DNA of 64,000 nucleotides from G965197715 sp965247615 (GCA_965247615.1 OZ252022.1:1674001-1738000), one strand, 5' to 3'. Counted from the first letter of the stretch, positions 1 to 8,716 are shown. The notes: generated from the sequence alone by a model not told the origin. Translations and numbers: made by a program.

Positions 1-1
1 C

Positions 2-580
2 ATCAAGAAGCTGCCCCTCTATGAGTGGAAGAGCCGCGGCGGCGGCGGCACCAACGCCTTCATGGTCATGGGCTCCGGCATGATGGAGTCCCACGTCTCC
101 CGCTTCGAGTCCGGCCACTACAAGAAGGGCCACCGCCACGGTCCCGGCGCTCACCTCTACATCACGGAGGGCGTCGGCTACGTCCTCGCGCAGCGCGGCG
201 AGGAAGAGCGCATCCGCTGCGACTGGCAGGAGGGCAGCCTCTACCTCTCCGGCGCAGGCGAGGGGCTCTGGCTCCACCAGCACTTCAACGTCGGCGCCAC
301 ACCCGCCACCTACCTCGTCATGAACCAGGGCCTCTCACGCAAGCACGCCCGCACCCGTTGGCTGGCAAACCAGTCCACCGTCCTCCGCGGCGGCGAGGTC
401 AGCAGCAAGGAGGGCGGCCACCAGACGGAGTACGACGACGAGAACCCGGAAATCCACCTCATCTTCGAGGAAGAGCTGGCCAAGCGGGGGATCACCTGCA
501 GGATGAAGAACCTGGTCCCCTGGTGCACTGGCGAAGCCGGTGCCGAGACCGTCAAGGCCCACTTCCAGGACGAGCATTAG
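2..580 (+). CDS. Cupin-domain protein, 5' end missing
   Basis: The reading frame is open from the left edge, so the N-terminus lies outside the window; 192 residues are visible. A cupin-type first motif occurs at visible residues 38-60 (His44, His46, a further His51, then Glu56 and Gly59). A second His pair lies at 92-94, as expected for a metal-binding double-stranded beta-helix. The spacing of the usual Glu ligand is irregular. Cupins of this kind include ring-cleavage dioxygenases and isomerases, but nothing here fixes a substrate. The EutA-like gene follows 156 bases downstream on the same strand. No signal peptide can be judged because the start is missing. Confidence 0.75.
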   Translation: MKKLPLYEWKSRGGGGTNAFMVMGSGMMESHVSRFESGHYKKGHRHGPGAHLYITEGVGYVLAQRGEEERIRCDWQEGSLYLSGAGEGLWLHQHFNVGATPATYLVMNQGLSRKHARTRWLANQSTVLRGGEVSSKEGGHQTEYDDENPEIHLIFEEELAKRGITCRMKNLVPWCTGEAGAETVKAHFQDEH

Positions 581-736
581 TGCGGCGGTCTCACGGGCTT
601 GGGCCGGCGGCGCAGCGCTCGGCATACGCGGTATCGCCTGGCGCAGCCCCGTCCGATCAGGTCCGACATAGTCCACACGTCTAGGAGACTCCAGCGGGCG
701 CCCGCGGGCGCCCGCTCTCACTATGCAGGAGGAGCA

Positions 737-2251
737 ATGCACGACGCCCCAGGCGACCATGACCACGAGGACAATCTTGAGGAGGAGGAGGAACAGGAGC
801 ACCCGCTCTGGAAGATCGACACCATTACCCTCACCAGTGTCGGCATCGACGTTGGCACCGCCACCTCCCAGATCATCTTCTCTCGCCTCCTGCTCCGCAG
901 GCTCGGGGAGGAGCTGTCCAGCCGCTTCGTCGTCGCCGAGCGTGAGACCCTCTACCTCTCGCCCGTCCACTTCACCCCCTACACTGCCGGCCGGGAGCGC
1001 ATAGACGACCAGGCCCTCAGCCGTATCGTCGATGCAGCCTATGAAGAGGCCGGCCTGAGCCCGGAAAAGGTGGACACCGGCGCCATTATCCTGACCGGCG
1101 AAGCCATCCGCCGAGACAACTCCCGCGCCATCGCCGACATCTTCGCCGCCCAGCGGGGCAACTTCGTCTGCGCCTCCGCCGGCCACAACTTCGAGGCCCT
1201 CCTCGCCGCCCACGGATCAGGCGCCGTCGCCATCTCCGCCGAGCAGGGCGCCCGCGTCCTCAACGTAGACATCGGCGGCGGGACCACCAAGCTCGCCTCC
1301 ATACAGAATGGGCGCGTCCAGAGCACCGCCGCGTTCCACGTCGGCGGCCGCCTCATCGCTACCAACGAAAGCGGCGCCATCACCATCCTGGAGCCGGGGG
1401 GCCAGGAGCTCGCGCGCCAAGCGGGACTGGAGTGGCAGATTGGCGACACACCCAACGCGGATGAGATCGAACGCCTCGGCGACCACATGGCCCAGGCCCT
1501 CATCACCCTCATCCGGGACGAGCAGACCGCTCCGGAGCTCGAGAAGCTCTGGCTTACCCCTCCCCTCTCCGGACCCAGGTCCTACGACGCCGTCGTCTTC
1601 TCCGGCGGTGTCGGCGAGTACGTCTACGGCGAAGAGCCCAGGTCCTTTGGGGACATGGGCGCGCCCCTCGGCAGGGCCCTCCACCGCCACGCCTCCAACC
1701 AGGTACTCCCCTGGCCGCTCCTGCCGGCGCGGGAGCGCATCCGCGCCACCGTCTTGGGCGCGTCTCAGTACACCGTCCAGGTCAGCGGCAACACCATCTA
1801 CCGGTCATCAGATGAGCTCCTCCCACGCAAAAACCTCCAGGCGCTCCGGCCCCCCGTCGAGCTCGGCAGCGACATCGACTCATCTGCCCTTGCCAGCGCC
1901 GTCTCCAACCACTTTCGGGCCTTCGACCTGGAGGAAGGAGCGTCCGACGTCGCCCTTGTCTTCAGCTGGGAAGGAGCGCCCTCCGCCATCCGCATCGCCT
2001 CCTTCTGCCGAGGACTCCTGGACGGTCTCCCCGGCAGCATGAAGAGCGGCCAACCCATCTACCTGGTCTTCGACCACGACCTTGCCGGCCTCGTTGGGAC
2101 CATCCTCAAGGAGGAGTTCAACCTCAAGAACGACATCCTCTCCATCGACGGCATCAATCTCAACGACTTCGACTTCATCGACCTCGGTCAGGTCCTGCAG
2201 CCCTCGGGCACCGTGCCGGTCACCATCAAGTCCCTGGTCTTCCAGATGTAG
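737..2251 (+). CDS. eutA: EutA-like ethanolamine ammonia-lyase reactivating factor
   Basis: The 504-residue product has the ASKHA ATPase fold of EutA, the chaperone that uses ATP to remove damaged cobalamin from ethanolamine ammonia-lyase. Visible motifs are phosphate-1 (GIDVGT, residues 36-41), phosphate-2 (DIGGGTTK, about 178) and an adenosine-type Gly motif (SGGVGEY, about 288). The ATG at 737 is preferred because a GGAGGAG ribosome site lies just before it; longer in-frame versions read through low-complexity sequence. Residues 1-22 are very acidic and His-rich, an unusual N-terminal tail. EutB/EutC are not in the visible neighbourhood, so the partner enzyme must be upstream of the window or elsewhere, or the protein reactivates a different B12 enzyme. 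Confidence 0.85.
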   Translation: MHDAPGDHDHEDNLEEEEEQEHPLWKIDTITLTSVGIDVGTATSQIIFSRLLLRRLGEELSSRFVVAERETLYLSPVHFTPYTAGRERIDDQALSRIVDAAYEEAGLSPEKVDTGAIILTGEAIRRDNSRAIADIFAAQRGNFVCASAGHNFEALLAAHGSGAVAISAEQGARVLNVDIGGGTTKLASIQNGRVQSTAAFHVGGRLIATNESGAITILEPGGQELARQAGLEWQIGDTPNADEIERLGDHMAQALITLIRDEQTAPELEKLWLTPPLSGPRSYDAVVFSGGVGEYVYGEEPRSFGDMGAPLGRALHRHASNQVLPWPLLPARERIRATVLGASQYTVQVSGNTIYRSSDELLPRKNLQALRPPVELGSDIDSSALASAVSNHFRAFDLEEGASDVALVFSWEGAPSAIRIASFCRGLLDGLPGSMKSGQPIYLVFDHDLAGLVGTILKEEFNLKNDILSIDGINLNDFDFIDLGQVLQPSGTVPVTIKSLVFQM

Positions 2252-2348
2252 CGCGACAACGGCGCGGCGCGGGCGGGACCGTCGCTCCCACAGCCCATGT
2301 AGCTGCGCTTGTCGCCACTGGCTAGGTGCTAATAGCGTAGAGTTACGG

Positions 2349-3332
2349 ATGAAGAGGGTACCCGTGCGGACGTTGTTGCTGTGTCTGAGTCTGATCATGC
2401 TCCTGGCAGCATGCTCGGATCCAGAGGTTACCGTGATATGGCGCGGGCTGACCATCGCAGAGGAGGACCGCTGCTCCCCATACGACCCCGACGACTATCC
2501 CTACCCCGCATCTGTTGAGGCTCGTATTGTCGAGGATATGGGAGACGTCATCTACGGGCCGTACACAGGCCGGTTGTTCGGAAGTACACGCGAGACCGAC
2601 ATCGAGCATATCGTGGCTCGGTCGGAGGCCCACGATAGCGGCCTCTGCGCGGCGGATGCCCAGACACGAAAGGAGTTTGCCAGAGATCTCTTGAACCTCA
2701 CTTTGGCAGGCCCCACCGTCAATCGACAGCAGAAGAGCAACAACGACGTCGCTGAGTGGCTCCCCGACCACAACCAATGCTGGTATGCGGACCGGGTGGT
2801 CCGGGTGCGCCAGAAGTACGATCTCTCCGTGGACCGGCCAGAAGCGGACGCGCTTGACGCGGTCTTGTCCGGATGCTCGTCGATGGAGATGGTGGTCTTT
2901 GCCACACCCGCCCCCGCACAGACGACACCCGCCCCCGTACAGCCGACAACTACGTCAGAAGCCGGCGTAGACGCTCTTGGGCAGTGGGACGACAACAGGG
3001 ATGGACGCATCACGTGTGCAGAGGCGGGGAATCATGGAATTGCACCTGTCCGTCGCGGTCACCCGGCGTACGAGTACATGCGGGACACAGACGGCGACGG
3101 CGTTGTGTGTGGGTCGACACCCGCCCCCGCACAGCCTACACCCACACCTGCACAGCCGACACCAACGTCAGAAGCCAGCATAGACGCGCTCGCACTGTGG
3201 GATGACAACGGCAACGGCCGTATTACGTGCGCGGAGGCACGAGAACACGGAATCGCGCCCGTGCGTCGGGGCCACCCGGCGTACGAGTACATGACCGACC
3301 GGGATGGCGACGGCATCGTATGCGAGGGGTAA
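2349..3332 (+). CDS. Secreted HNH-type nuclease lipoprotein with two Excalibur calcium domains
   Basis: The 327-residue product starts with a lipoprotein signal (hydrophobic 9-21, lipobox Cys22). Next comes a DUF1524/GmrSD-C-like HNH nuclease core: Asp84, Glu86-His87 in the DIEH motif, then Asn116, Asn125, Lys129 and Asp133-Glu136-Trp137 in the characteristic N-x-QKS-x-D-x-EWLP block. Two Excalibur (EF-hand-like, Cys-paired) domains follow at about 213-254 and 284-327, each behind a Thr/Pro/Ala linker. The two domains are close copies, including an identical stretch HPAYEYM, so they arose by internal duplication. The likely role is a surface-anchored, calcium-binding DNA/RNA nuclease, for nutrient or phosphate scavenging; that role is inference. 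Start chosen for the signal peptide. Confidence 0.85.
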   Translation: MKRVPVRTLLLCLSLIMLLAACSDPEVTVIWRGLTIAEEDRCSPYDPDDYPYPASVEARIVEDMGDVIYGPYTGRLFGSTRETDIEHIVARSEAHDSGLCAADAQTRKEFARDLLNLTLAGPTVNRQQKSNNDVAEWLPDHNQCWYADRVVRVRQKYDLSVDRPEADALDAVLSGCSSMEMVVFATPAPAQTTPAPVQPTTTSEAGVDALGQWDDNRDGRITCAEAGNHGIAPVRRGHPAYEYMRDTDGDGVVCGSTPAPAQPTPTPAQPTPTSEASIDALALWDDNGNGRITCAEAREHGIAPVRRGHPAYEYMTDRDGDGIVCEG

Positions 3333-3381
3333 GCGGCGGCCCCGCACTGCGGACGCCGAAACAACCAAGACGGAGGACGTG

Positions 3382-4389
3382 ATGGAGCTTCCCCCAGTCG
3401 CCGCCACTACCGTCGGCAGCTTCCCACGCCCCGAGTGGCTCGCCGCCACGGACCGCACGCAGGTGACCTTCGTCCTCCAGGGCGACGCCGCCCGCGAGGC
3501 CCAGGACGACGCCACCATCATCAGCCTCCGCGAGCAGGAGGAGGCCGGCCTCGACCTCCTGACCGACGGCGAGCAGCGCCGCGTCACCTTCATCAACCAC
3601 ATCCTGGCTGCCTGGGACGGCATCGACCTCGCTAAGCATCAGCCCAAGGCCACGCGCCGCCGCACCCGGACCCGCGACGTGCCGACCATCGTTGGCAAAG
3701 TGGAGCGCAGAGGGCCCGCCGCCGTGGACGACCTGCGCTTCGCCAGGGCCCACACCACCAGACCCCTCAAGATGGCCGTGCCCGGTCCCATGACCATCGT
3801 CGACACCACGTACGACGAGGCCTATGGCGACGAAGAAGCCCTCGCCCTCGATGTCGCCGCCGCCCTCAACCAGGAGCTGCTCGACCTCCAGGCCGCCGGC
3901 TGCGACGTCGTCCAGATCGACGAGCCGGCGATGACGCGCTACCACGAGAAGGTGGCCGCATACGGCGCCCGGGCCCTGGACCGCTGCCTCCAGGGCGTCA
4001 CCATCCCCACCATCGTGCACCTCTGCTACGGGTATCCGGGACCGGACCCGCGGCAGCACCAGTACGAGTACCCGGAGCTGCTCGAGCTCCTGATGCAGAC
4101 CGGCATCGGCGGGTTCTCCGTGGAGTTCGCTCGCAGCGGCTACGACCCCGCCATCCTCGCCGCGTGCGAGGGCAGGCTCGTCATGTTCGGCTGCGTCGAC
4201 CCCGGCGATTCGCTCCCCGAGCCCGTTGCCCGCGTCGCGGACCGCGTCCGGGCCGTCCTTCGTCACGTCCCGCCGGACCATCTGCTCCTCGCCCCCGACT
4301 GCGGCCTCATGACCATCAGCCGGGAGCTGGCCCGCGCCAAGGCCAGGCTGCTGGTGGACGCGGCCCAGGAGGTGCGCAGCACCCTGTGA
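3382..4389 (+). CDS. MetE-family cobalamin-independent methyltransferase, short single-domain form
   Basis: The 335-residue product covers only the catalytic C-terminal barrel of MetE (full-length MetE is about 750 residues). All four zinc ligands of the family are visible: His213-x-Cys215 (VHLCYGYP), Glu248 and Cys307 (APDCGLM). It also has the N-terminal TTVGSFPRP motif of this barrel. Short MetE-like proteins often use methyl donors other than methyl-tetrahydrofolate polyglutamate (for example methylcobalamin proteins), so a substrate other than that of classical methionine synthase is possible. The ATG at 3382 follows a GGAGG site at 3372; a longer reading would overlap the end of the nuclease gene. 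No B12 riboswitch is visible upstream. Confidence 0.85.
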   Translation: MELPPVAATTVGSFPRPEWLAATDRTQVTFVLQGDAAREAQDDATIISLREQEEAGLDLLTDGEQRRVTFINHILAAWDGIDLAKHQPKATRRRTRTRDVPTIVGKVERRGPAAVDDLRFARAHTTRPLKMAVPGPMTIVDTTYDEAYGDEEALALDVAAALNQELLDLQAAGCDVVQIDEPAMTRYHEKVAAYGARALDRCLQGVTIPTIVHLCYGYPGPDPRQHQYEYPELLELLMQTGIGGFSVEFARSGYDPAILAACEGRLVMFGCVDPGDSLPEPVARVADRVRAVLRHVPPDHLLLAPDCGLMTISRELARAKARLLVDAAQEVRSTL

Positions 4390-4576
4390 CGCCACCCGTC
4401 CTACGGTCGTCACTGGCCGCGCAGGCTATCTCCCGAGAGACCTACGTCGCCCGCTGCCTGGAAAGCGGATAGAATGCGGAGGGGCAACGCCTGAATTGAC
4501 CCTTGGAAGAGCACGGTTCGCGGGTGCTGACAGACACCGCATGGTGACATCCGCACCCCGTGGGGAGAGAGCGCCA

Positions 4577-5839
4577 ATGCTGACACTGGAAGAGAACAAG
4601 CTGCTGACTCGCACCGGCCCGGGCACGCCTATGGGCGACCTCCTCCGGAGGTTCTGGCTCCCATTCCTCTTGGCCGAGGAGCTCCCCCGTCCGGACTGTC
4701 CGCCCGCGCGCGTCCGCCTCCTAGGGGAGGACCTGGTCGCCTTCCGCGATTCCGGCGGTCGCGTCGGCCTCCTGGAAGCCCACTGCCCTCATCGCCGCGC
4801 CAACCTCTTCTTCGGCCGCAACGAGAACGACGGCCTGCGCTGCGTATACCACGGCTGGAAGTTCGACGTCCACGGCCGTTGCCTTGACATGCCCTCAGAG
4901 CCCGCGGAGAGCAACTTTAGGGACAAGGTCCGCGCCAACGCCTACCCCGCCCGTGAGCGCGGAGGACTCCTCTGGGCCTACATGGGCCCACCAGACCTCA
5001 TGCCCGGCATGCCGGAGCTGGAGTGGGCCAGGGTGCCGGACAGCCACCGCGTCATCTCCAAGCGCCTGCAGGAGAGCAACTTCGTCCAGGCCGTCGAGGG
5101 CGGCATCGATTCCAGCCACGTCTCATTCCTGCACAGCCGGCTCCAGACCGACGAACCGGACGCCCTCGCCGGCGTCGTCCGCACCGAGTACATGACCCGC
5201 GACCGCTCGCCCCGCTTCTTCGTCAAGGACACCAGCTACGGCCTGCTCATCGCCGCCCGGCGCAACGCCGAGGAGGACAGCTACTACTGGCGCCTCTCCC
5301 AGTACCTGATGCCCTTCTACACCATGATCCCCGGCACACCGGGCTTCCCCATCGGCGGCCACGCGTGGGTCCCCATCGACGACGAGCGCTGCTGGAACTT
5401 CAGCGTCACCTGGCGCCATGACCACCCCCTGTCCCAGGAGGAGCTGACCTTCCAGCGCTCGGGCCTGGGAATCCACGCCGAGGTCGACCAGGCCTACCGC
5501 CCTGTCCGAAATCAGTCCAACGACTACCTCATCGACCGCGAGGAGCAGCGCACCCGCACCTTCACCGGCATCCGCGGCATCGGTGAGCAGGACATGGCGG
5601 TCCAGGAGAGCAGCGGGACCATCCTAGACCGTTCCCAGGAGCATCTGGGCACCAGCGACGCCGCCATCATCGCCATGCGCCGCCGCCTCACCAGCGCCGC
5701 CATCGCCCTCCGCGAAGGCGCCGAGCCCCCCGAGGCCCACAACCCCGACGCCTACAAGGTCCGCTCCGCCTCCATCGTCCTGGACCAGCGGCAGGACTTC
5801 GCCGAGGGCGCAAGCGACGCGCTGCTCTCCATCCCCTAG
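4577..5839 (+). CDS. Rieske non-heme iron ring-hydroxylating oxygenase, phthalate dioxygenase type
   Basis: The 420-residue product has a Rieske cluster site Cys70-Pro-His72 ... Cys89-x-x-His92. A mononuclear iron motif follows with Asp178, His181 and His186 (IDSSHVSFLH). The N-terminus (LTRTGPGTPMGDLLRRFW) is typical of the phthalate 4,5-dioxygenase/oxygenase-alpha group acting on aromatic or steroid-like substrates in the cytoplasm. The ATG at 4577 matches the paralogue at 28.7 kb; a further in-frame ATG at 4541 would add 12 residues. No reductase is adjacent; the only ferredoxin-like partner in the window is the small Rieske protein at 48.0 kb. Substrate unknown. Confidence 0.9.
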   Translation: MLTLEENKLLTRTGPGTPMGDLLRRFWLPFLLAEELPRPDCPPARVRLLGEDLVAFRDSGGRVGLLEAHCPHRRANLFFGRNENDGLRCVYHGWKFDVHGRCLDMPSEPAESNFRDKVRANAYPARERGGLLWAYMGPPDLMPGMPELEWARVPDSHRVISKRLQESNFVQAVEGGIDSSHVSFLHSRLQTDEPDALAGVVRTEYMTRDRSPRFFVKDTSYGLLIAARRNAEEDSYYWRLSQYLMPFYTMIPGTPGFPIGGHAWVPIDDERCWNFSVTWRHDHPLSQEELTFQRSGLGIHAEVDQAYRPVRNQSNDYLIDREEQRTRTFTGIRGIGEQDMAVQESSGTILDRSQEHLGTSDAAIIAMRRRLTSAAIALREGAEPPEAHNPDAYKVRSASIVLDQRQDFAEGASDALLSIP

Positions 5840-5910
5840 GGATGGTCTGAACAACTCATGCAAGCTGGGCTGAGTTGCTTGGAGGGGTTCTTCAGAGATT
5901 TCAGCCCTCT

Positions 5911-5943
5911 GATGGCGCAGCGAGGCCCATGTGGCCGCCGCGC
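5911..5943 (+). repeat. Dispersed 33-base repeat, copy 1
   Basis: Begins GATGGCGCAGCGAGGC and ends GGCCGCCGC. A second copy with about 27 of 33 matching bases lies at 21176. Both sit downstream of plus-strand genes inside repeat-rich gaps. Confidence 0.55.
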
Positions 5944-6080
5944 CATCCTGGGCCTGTCGAAGGATGAGCGCAGCACACCCCTGTGCCATCGTCCCCTTGC
6001 CCGTACAGGACCCTACGCCCTACCATACCCTTATGTCTATGTCGCGTACCGACGCAACGCTCCCAGCCCACGCCCACAAA

Positions 6081-6098
6081 GCCGTCGCGCAGCGACCC
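6081..6098 (+). repeat. Short hairpin repeat, copy 1
   Basis: GCCGTCGCG followed by CAGCGACC; GTCGC pairs with GCGAC across a 3-base loop. It belongs to a family with further copies at 10041, 21094, 40129, 40173 and 49942. Confidence 0.6.
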
Positions 6099-6129
6099 GC
6101 CCAGCGTCATTCCCGCCCCCCCTCCCGTC

Positions 6130-6149
6130 ATTCCCGCACAGGCGGGAAT
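6130..6149. repeat. ATTCCC-N8-GGGAAT inverted repeat
   Basis: ATTCCC, eight bases (GCACAGGC), then GGGAAT, preceded by GTC and followed by CCAG. The layout equals the dRS3-type element best known from Neisseria and common in many genomes as a dispersed repeat. Only one clear copy was seen in the window. Confidence 0.6.
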
Positions 6150-6155
6150 CCAGAG

Positions 6156-6197
6156 GTGGGGCGGGGTGCGGGGGCCTGGGTGGGGGGGCCCCGCCAC
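6156..6197 (+). repeat. G-run repeat with G-quadruplex potential, copy 1
   Basis: Contains four or more runs of 3-7 G separated by 1-4 bases, then CCCCGCC, which can pair back to the G-rich arm. A near-copy begins at 6331, and the two flank the 77-base dispersed element. Confidence 0.55.
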
Positions 6198-6252
6198 GAA
6201 AGCAATCAACGCTGCAAAGCCACGCCGAAGCTACCGGGGGGTCTCCACCAAC

Positions 6253-6329
6253 AAACAATCAACCCTTTCCCACTTTTCCAGGTTCAGAATCCCCAAAAAA
6301 CACTACAGACTATCCACCGAAGGAAAACA
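6253..6329 (+). repeat. 77-base dispersed element, copy 1
   Basis: Starts AAACAATCA, contains CACTTTTCCAGGTTCAGAAT and ends CCGAAGGAAAACA. The reverse complement of 39777-39854 matches it over its full length with a few substitutions and one-base gaps. It is AT-richer than the surrounding DNA and non-coding. Confidence 0.75.
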
Positions 6330-6330
6330 G

Positions 6331-6365
6331 GTGGGGCGGGGTGCGGGGGCCTTGGGGGGGCCCCG
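6331..6365 (+). repeat. G-run repeat with G-quadruplex potential, copy 2
   Basis: GTGGGGCGGGGTGCGGGGGC is identical to part of copy 1; the tail differs slightly (CTTGGGGGGGCCCC). Confidence 0.55.
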
Positions 6366-6567
6366 CATTCAAACCAGCTCCGCCACCCCGCCTTCAACTG
6401 CGTCTCAGCTCCGGCGGGTGAGACGAGATCAAAGTGACCGATGCGCTCGCCGTGCACCCTGCGGCCAAAGTTGACAGCGGTACACGCCTGTGTTATCCCC
6501 TTACCAGTCAGGCCGCCGCGCAAGACCGCGCGCATCCTAAGCATGCCCACAAGAGGAGGTTGATGAA

Positions 6568-7620
6568 ATGAACATCATCGACGCTGATTGCCACGTCATC
6601 GAAACCGAGCGGACCTGGGAGTTCCTCGACGAGGCTGACCTCAAGTACAAGCCCTTCACCGTCGCCCCGACCGACCCCGCCAACGGCGGCAAGCTCTTCT
6701 GGGTCATCGACGGCAAGCTCCGCCCCCGTCGCCAGAGCGTCGGCGCCAACCGCGCCGAGCACCTCAAGACCACCGAGGCCGCCCGCGAAATGGTGGACAT
6801 CAACGGCCGCCTCGCCCACATGGATGAGTTGGAGGTGGATGTCCAGGTCCTCTATCCCACCATCTACCTGACCCAGATCTCACCCAAGCCTGAGGTCGAG
6901 CGCGCCCTCAACAAGAGCTACAACCGCTGGATGGCGGACATCTGGAATCAGTCCAACGGCCGGCTCCGCTGGGTCGTCGTCCCGCCCCTCTTCAGCATGG
7001 ACGCGACCCTTGAGGAGCTCCAATTCGGCAAGGAGAATGGAGCGTGTGGCGTCTTCATGCGCGGCATCGAAGCGGACCGCCTCCTCTGCGACCCCTACTT
7101 CTTCCCCATGTATGAGGAAGCCAGCCGCCTGGACATGCCCATCTGCATCCACGCGGGCATCGGCAACCCCTACATGTCCGACCTGCTCTCCCAGGACAAC
7201 GACCTCGGTTCTTTCATGCGCAACAAGGTCCCTGGCCTCGGCGCATTCCACTCCCTCATCACCAACGACATCCCCGGCCGCTTCCCGGACCTCCGCGTCG
7301 GCTTCATCGAGATCAGAGCCCAGTGGGTCCCCTACCTCATCGCCGACATCGCCCCCCGCTTCGCCAGGAAGGGCCGCGAGATGCCCGACGACCTGCTGCG
7401 CGATAACCGCTTCTTCGTCGCCTGCCAGACCGATGACGACATCCCCTACATCCTCCAGTGGGCCGGCGAGGACAACCTCCTCATCGGCTCCGACTACGGC
7501 CACGCGGACACCTCCGCGGAGCTGGAGGCCCTGCGCAACCTGAAGAACAAGGGCGACGTGGACTCCAGGATCATCGACAACATCCTGAGCGACAACCCGC
7601 AGCGCCTCTACGCAATCTAG
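6568..7620 (+). CDS. Amidohydrolase-2 (COG2159) family hydrolase/decarboxylase
   Basis: The 350-residue product has the TIM-barrel metal-hydrolase pattern of the ACMSD/amidohydrolase-2 group. It shows Asp7-Cys8-His9 at the end of strand 1 in place of the usual His-x-His, His195 (ICIHAG) and Asp309 with His312 (GSDYGH). Replacement of the first His by Asp is also seen in the paralogue at 24.4 kb, so it is a subfamily feature rather than an error. Family members hydrolyse or decarboxylate small cyclic or aromatic acids; the substrate here is unknown. A strong AGGAGGT ribosome site precedes the ATG. Confidence 0.88.
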   Translation: MNIIDADCHVIETERTWEFLDEADLKYKPFTVAPTDPANGGKLFWVIDGKLRPRRQSVGANRAEHLKTTEAAREMVDINGRLAHMDELEVDVQVLYPTIYLTQISPKPEVERALNKSYNRWMADIWNQSNGRLRWVVVPPLFSMDATLEELQFGKENGACGVFMRGIEADRLLCDPYFFPMYEEASRLDMPICIHAGIGNPYMSDLLSQDNDLGSFMRNKVPGLGAFHSLITNDIPGRFPDLRVGFIEIRAQWVPYLIADIAPRFARKGREMPDDLLRDNRFFVACQTDDDIPYILQWAGEDNLLIGSDYGHADTSAELEALRNLKNKGDVDSRIIDNILSDNPQRLYAI

Positions 7621-7845
7621 CCCTCCCGAGGCTGCCCAGAACAGGCCGCCGTCGGCCCAGGGCCGGCCCGCCGGGTGATCATGCAAGCACGAACCCCCGC
7701 CCGTCACTGCTGGCCGGGCGGCGGTTCTGTACTGTTGGTATTCGTCCCTGCGGCTCCAGCGTGGCGGTCCTGGGTCCGCTTCCAAGGGGACCGCTCATGG
7801 TGAGGCCCTCAAACCCAGTGAGCAGGGAGGCGGTCTCCTGGCGAG

Positions 7846-8565
7846 CTAGTCCTCCGATTCCAGACAATCTTGCAATCGGCGTCGCTGACGTCCACTGCTG
7901 TCAAAGTTGCCTGGGTCGAGCCAGCGCCCGAATCCTCGCCGTAGCCGGGGCCAGTCAGCGTCGATGATGGAGAACCAGTCGGTATCGCGGTTGCGCCCCT
8001 TGTTGACGGTTGCCTGCCGCCACTTGCCCTCGTACGTGAACCCAAGTCTGAGCGCAGCGGTCCACGAAGGTTCGTTCAATGAGTCGCACTTCCATTCGTA
8101 CCTCCGGTACCCTAAAGAGAAAGCGTGTTCCATCATGAGGAACATCGCCTCAGTCGCCGTCCGGCTCCGCTTCATCGTTGATCCAAAGTGGATATGACCT
8201 ACCTCGATTGTGCCCTTGGATGGTGTAATGTTGAGATAGGTAGCCATTCCACCCGGTTTCCCAGTCTCGTTGTCCGTCAAAGCGTAAACGGCTGTATCTC
8301 CCCGGACGCATATTGCCTCCACACACTCTCGGAATGCAGCCACATCCTCAAACGGCCCGTACGGGAGGTACGTCCAATCTGAATCGGTCCCAGCAAAGGC
8401 CTCGAACAGATCTTGCAGATGCGCTTCCATCTCCAGGGGATTCACTGTGCAATAGCTGCCCTGCATTGTCTGGGGAATTGGACGGACGGGTGGATTCCAA
8501 GAGGGGACCGGGACGCCCAGAGGTTGGCCAAACTTGTTAGCAGGTGTGGGCACAATTGACTCCAA
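7846..8565 (-). CDS. GNAT-family N-acetyltransferase (RimJ/RimL-like)
   Basis: The 239-residue product has the GNAT order: an N-terminal helix-strand block, the acyl-CoA-binding strand and helix (GTIEVGHIHFGSTMKRSRTA, about 134-153) and the C-terminal ALRLGFTYEGKWRQ motif of RimJ/RimL-type enzymes. It probably transfers an acetyl group to an amine of a protein N-terminus or a small molecule; the target is unknown. A basic C-terminal tail after about residue 205 is longer than usual. It lies between two unrelated genes and converges with the upstream amidohydrolase. Codon use is less C-biased than in nearby plus-strand genes. Confidence 0.85.
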   Translation of the reverse strand: MESIVPTPANKFGQPLGVPVPSWNPPVRPIPQTMQGSYCTVNPLEMEAHLQDLFEAFAGTDSDWTYLPYGPFEDVAAFRECVEAICVRGDTAVYALTDNETGKPGGMATYLNITPSKGTIEVGHIHFGSTMKRSRTATEAMFLMMEHAFSLGYRRYEWKCDSLNEPSWTAALRLGFTYEGKWRQATVNKGRNRDTDWFSIIDADWPRLRRGFGRWLDPGNFDSSGRQRRRLQDCLESED

Positions 8566-8716
8566 TCGATGATATGGTCAGCGCAGGGACAGTACTCCCT
8601 GTAGCGGGGCCATGAAGCTAGCATTGTCCACCGGGGATTGCAATGACGCCGGGAGCTCCGGCCAAGATGTTGGACGTCGTTGAGTCACACCGGCTGCTGT
8701 GCTCTGGGGACACTGG

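Larger units (their letters stand above)
5840..6567. other. Gene-free gap filled with repeat elements
   Basis: This 728-base stretch has no convincing gene. It holds, in order: a 33-base dispersed repeat (5911), a short hairpin repeat (6081), an ATTCCC/GGGAAT inverted repeat (6130), a G-run repeat (6156), a 77-base dispersed element (6253) and a second G-run repeat (6331). Translations across it are low complexity. The last 200 bases lead into a clear ribosome site (AGGAGG) at 6553 for the amidohydrolase. Confidence 0.7.

Noticed and set aside
599..736. N-terminal extension of the EutA-like protein
   Set aside because: The extra residues are Arg/Pro-rich and unlike EutA; the ribosome site points to 737.
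3333..3381. Cobalamin or SAM riboswitch before the MetE-like gene
   Set aside because: The gap is under 50 bases with no conserved riboswitch core.
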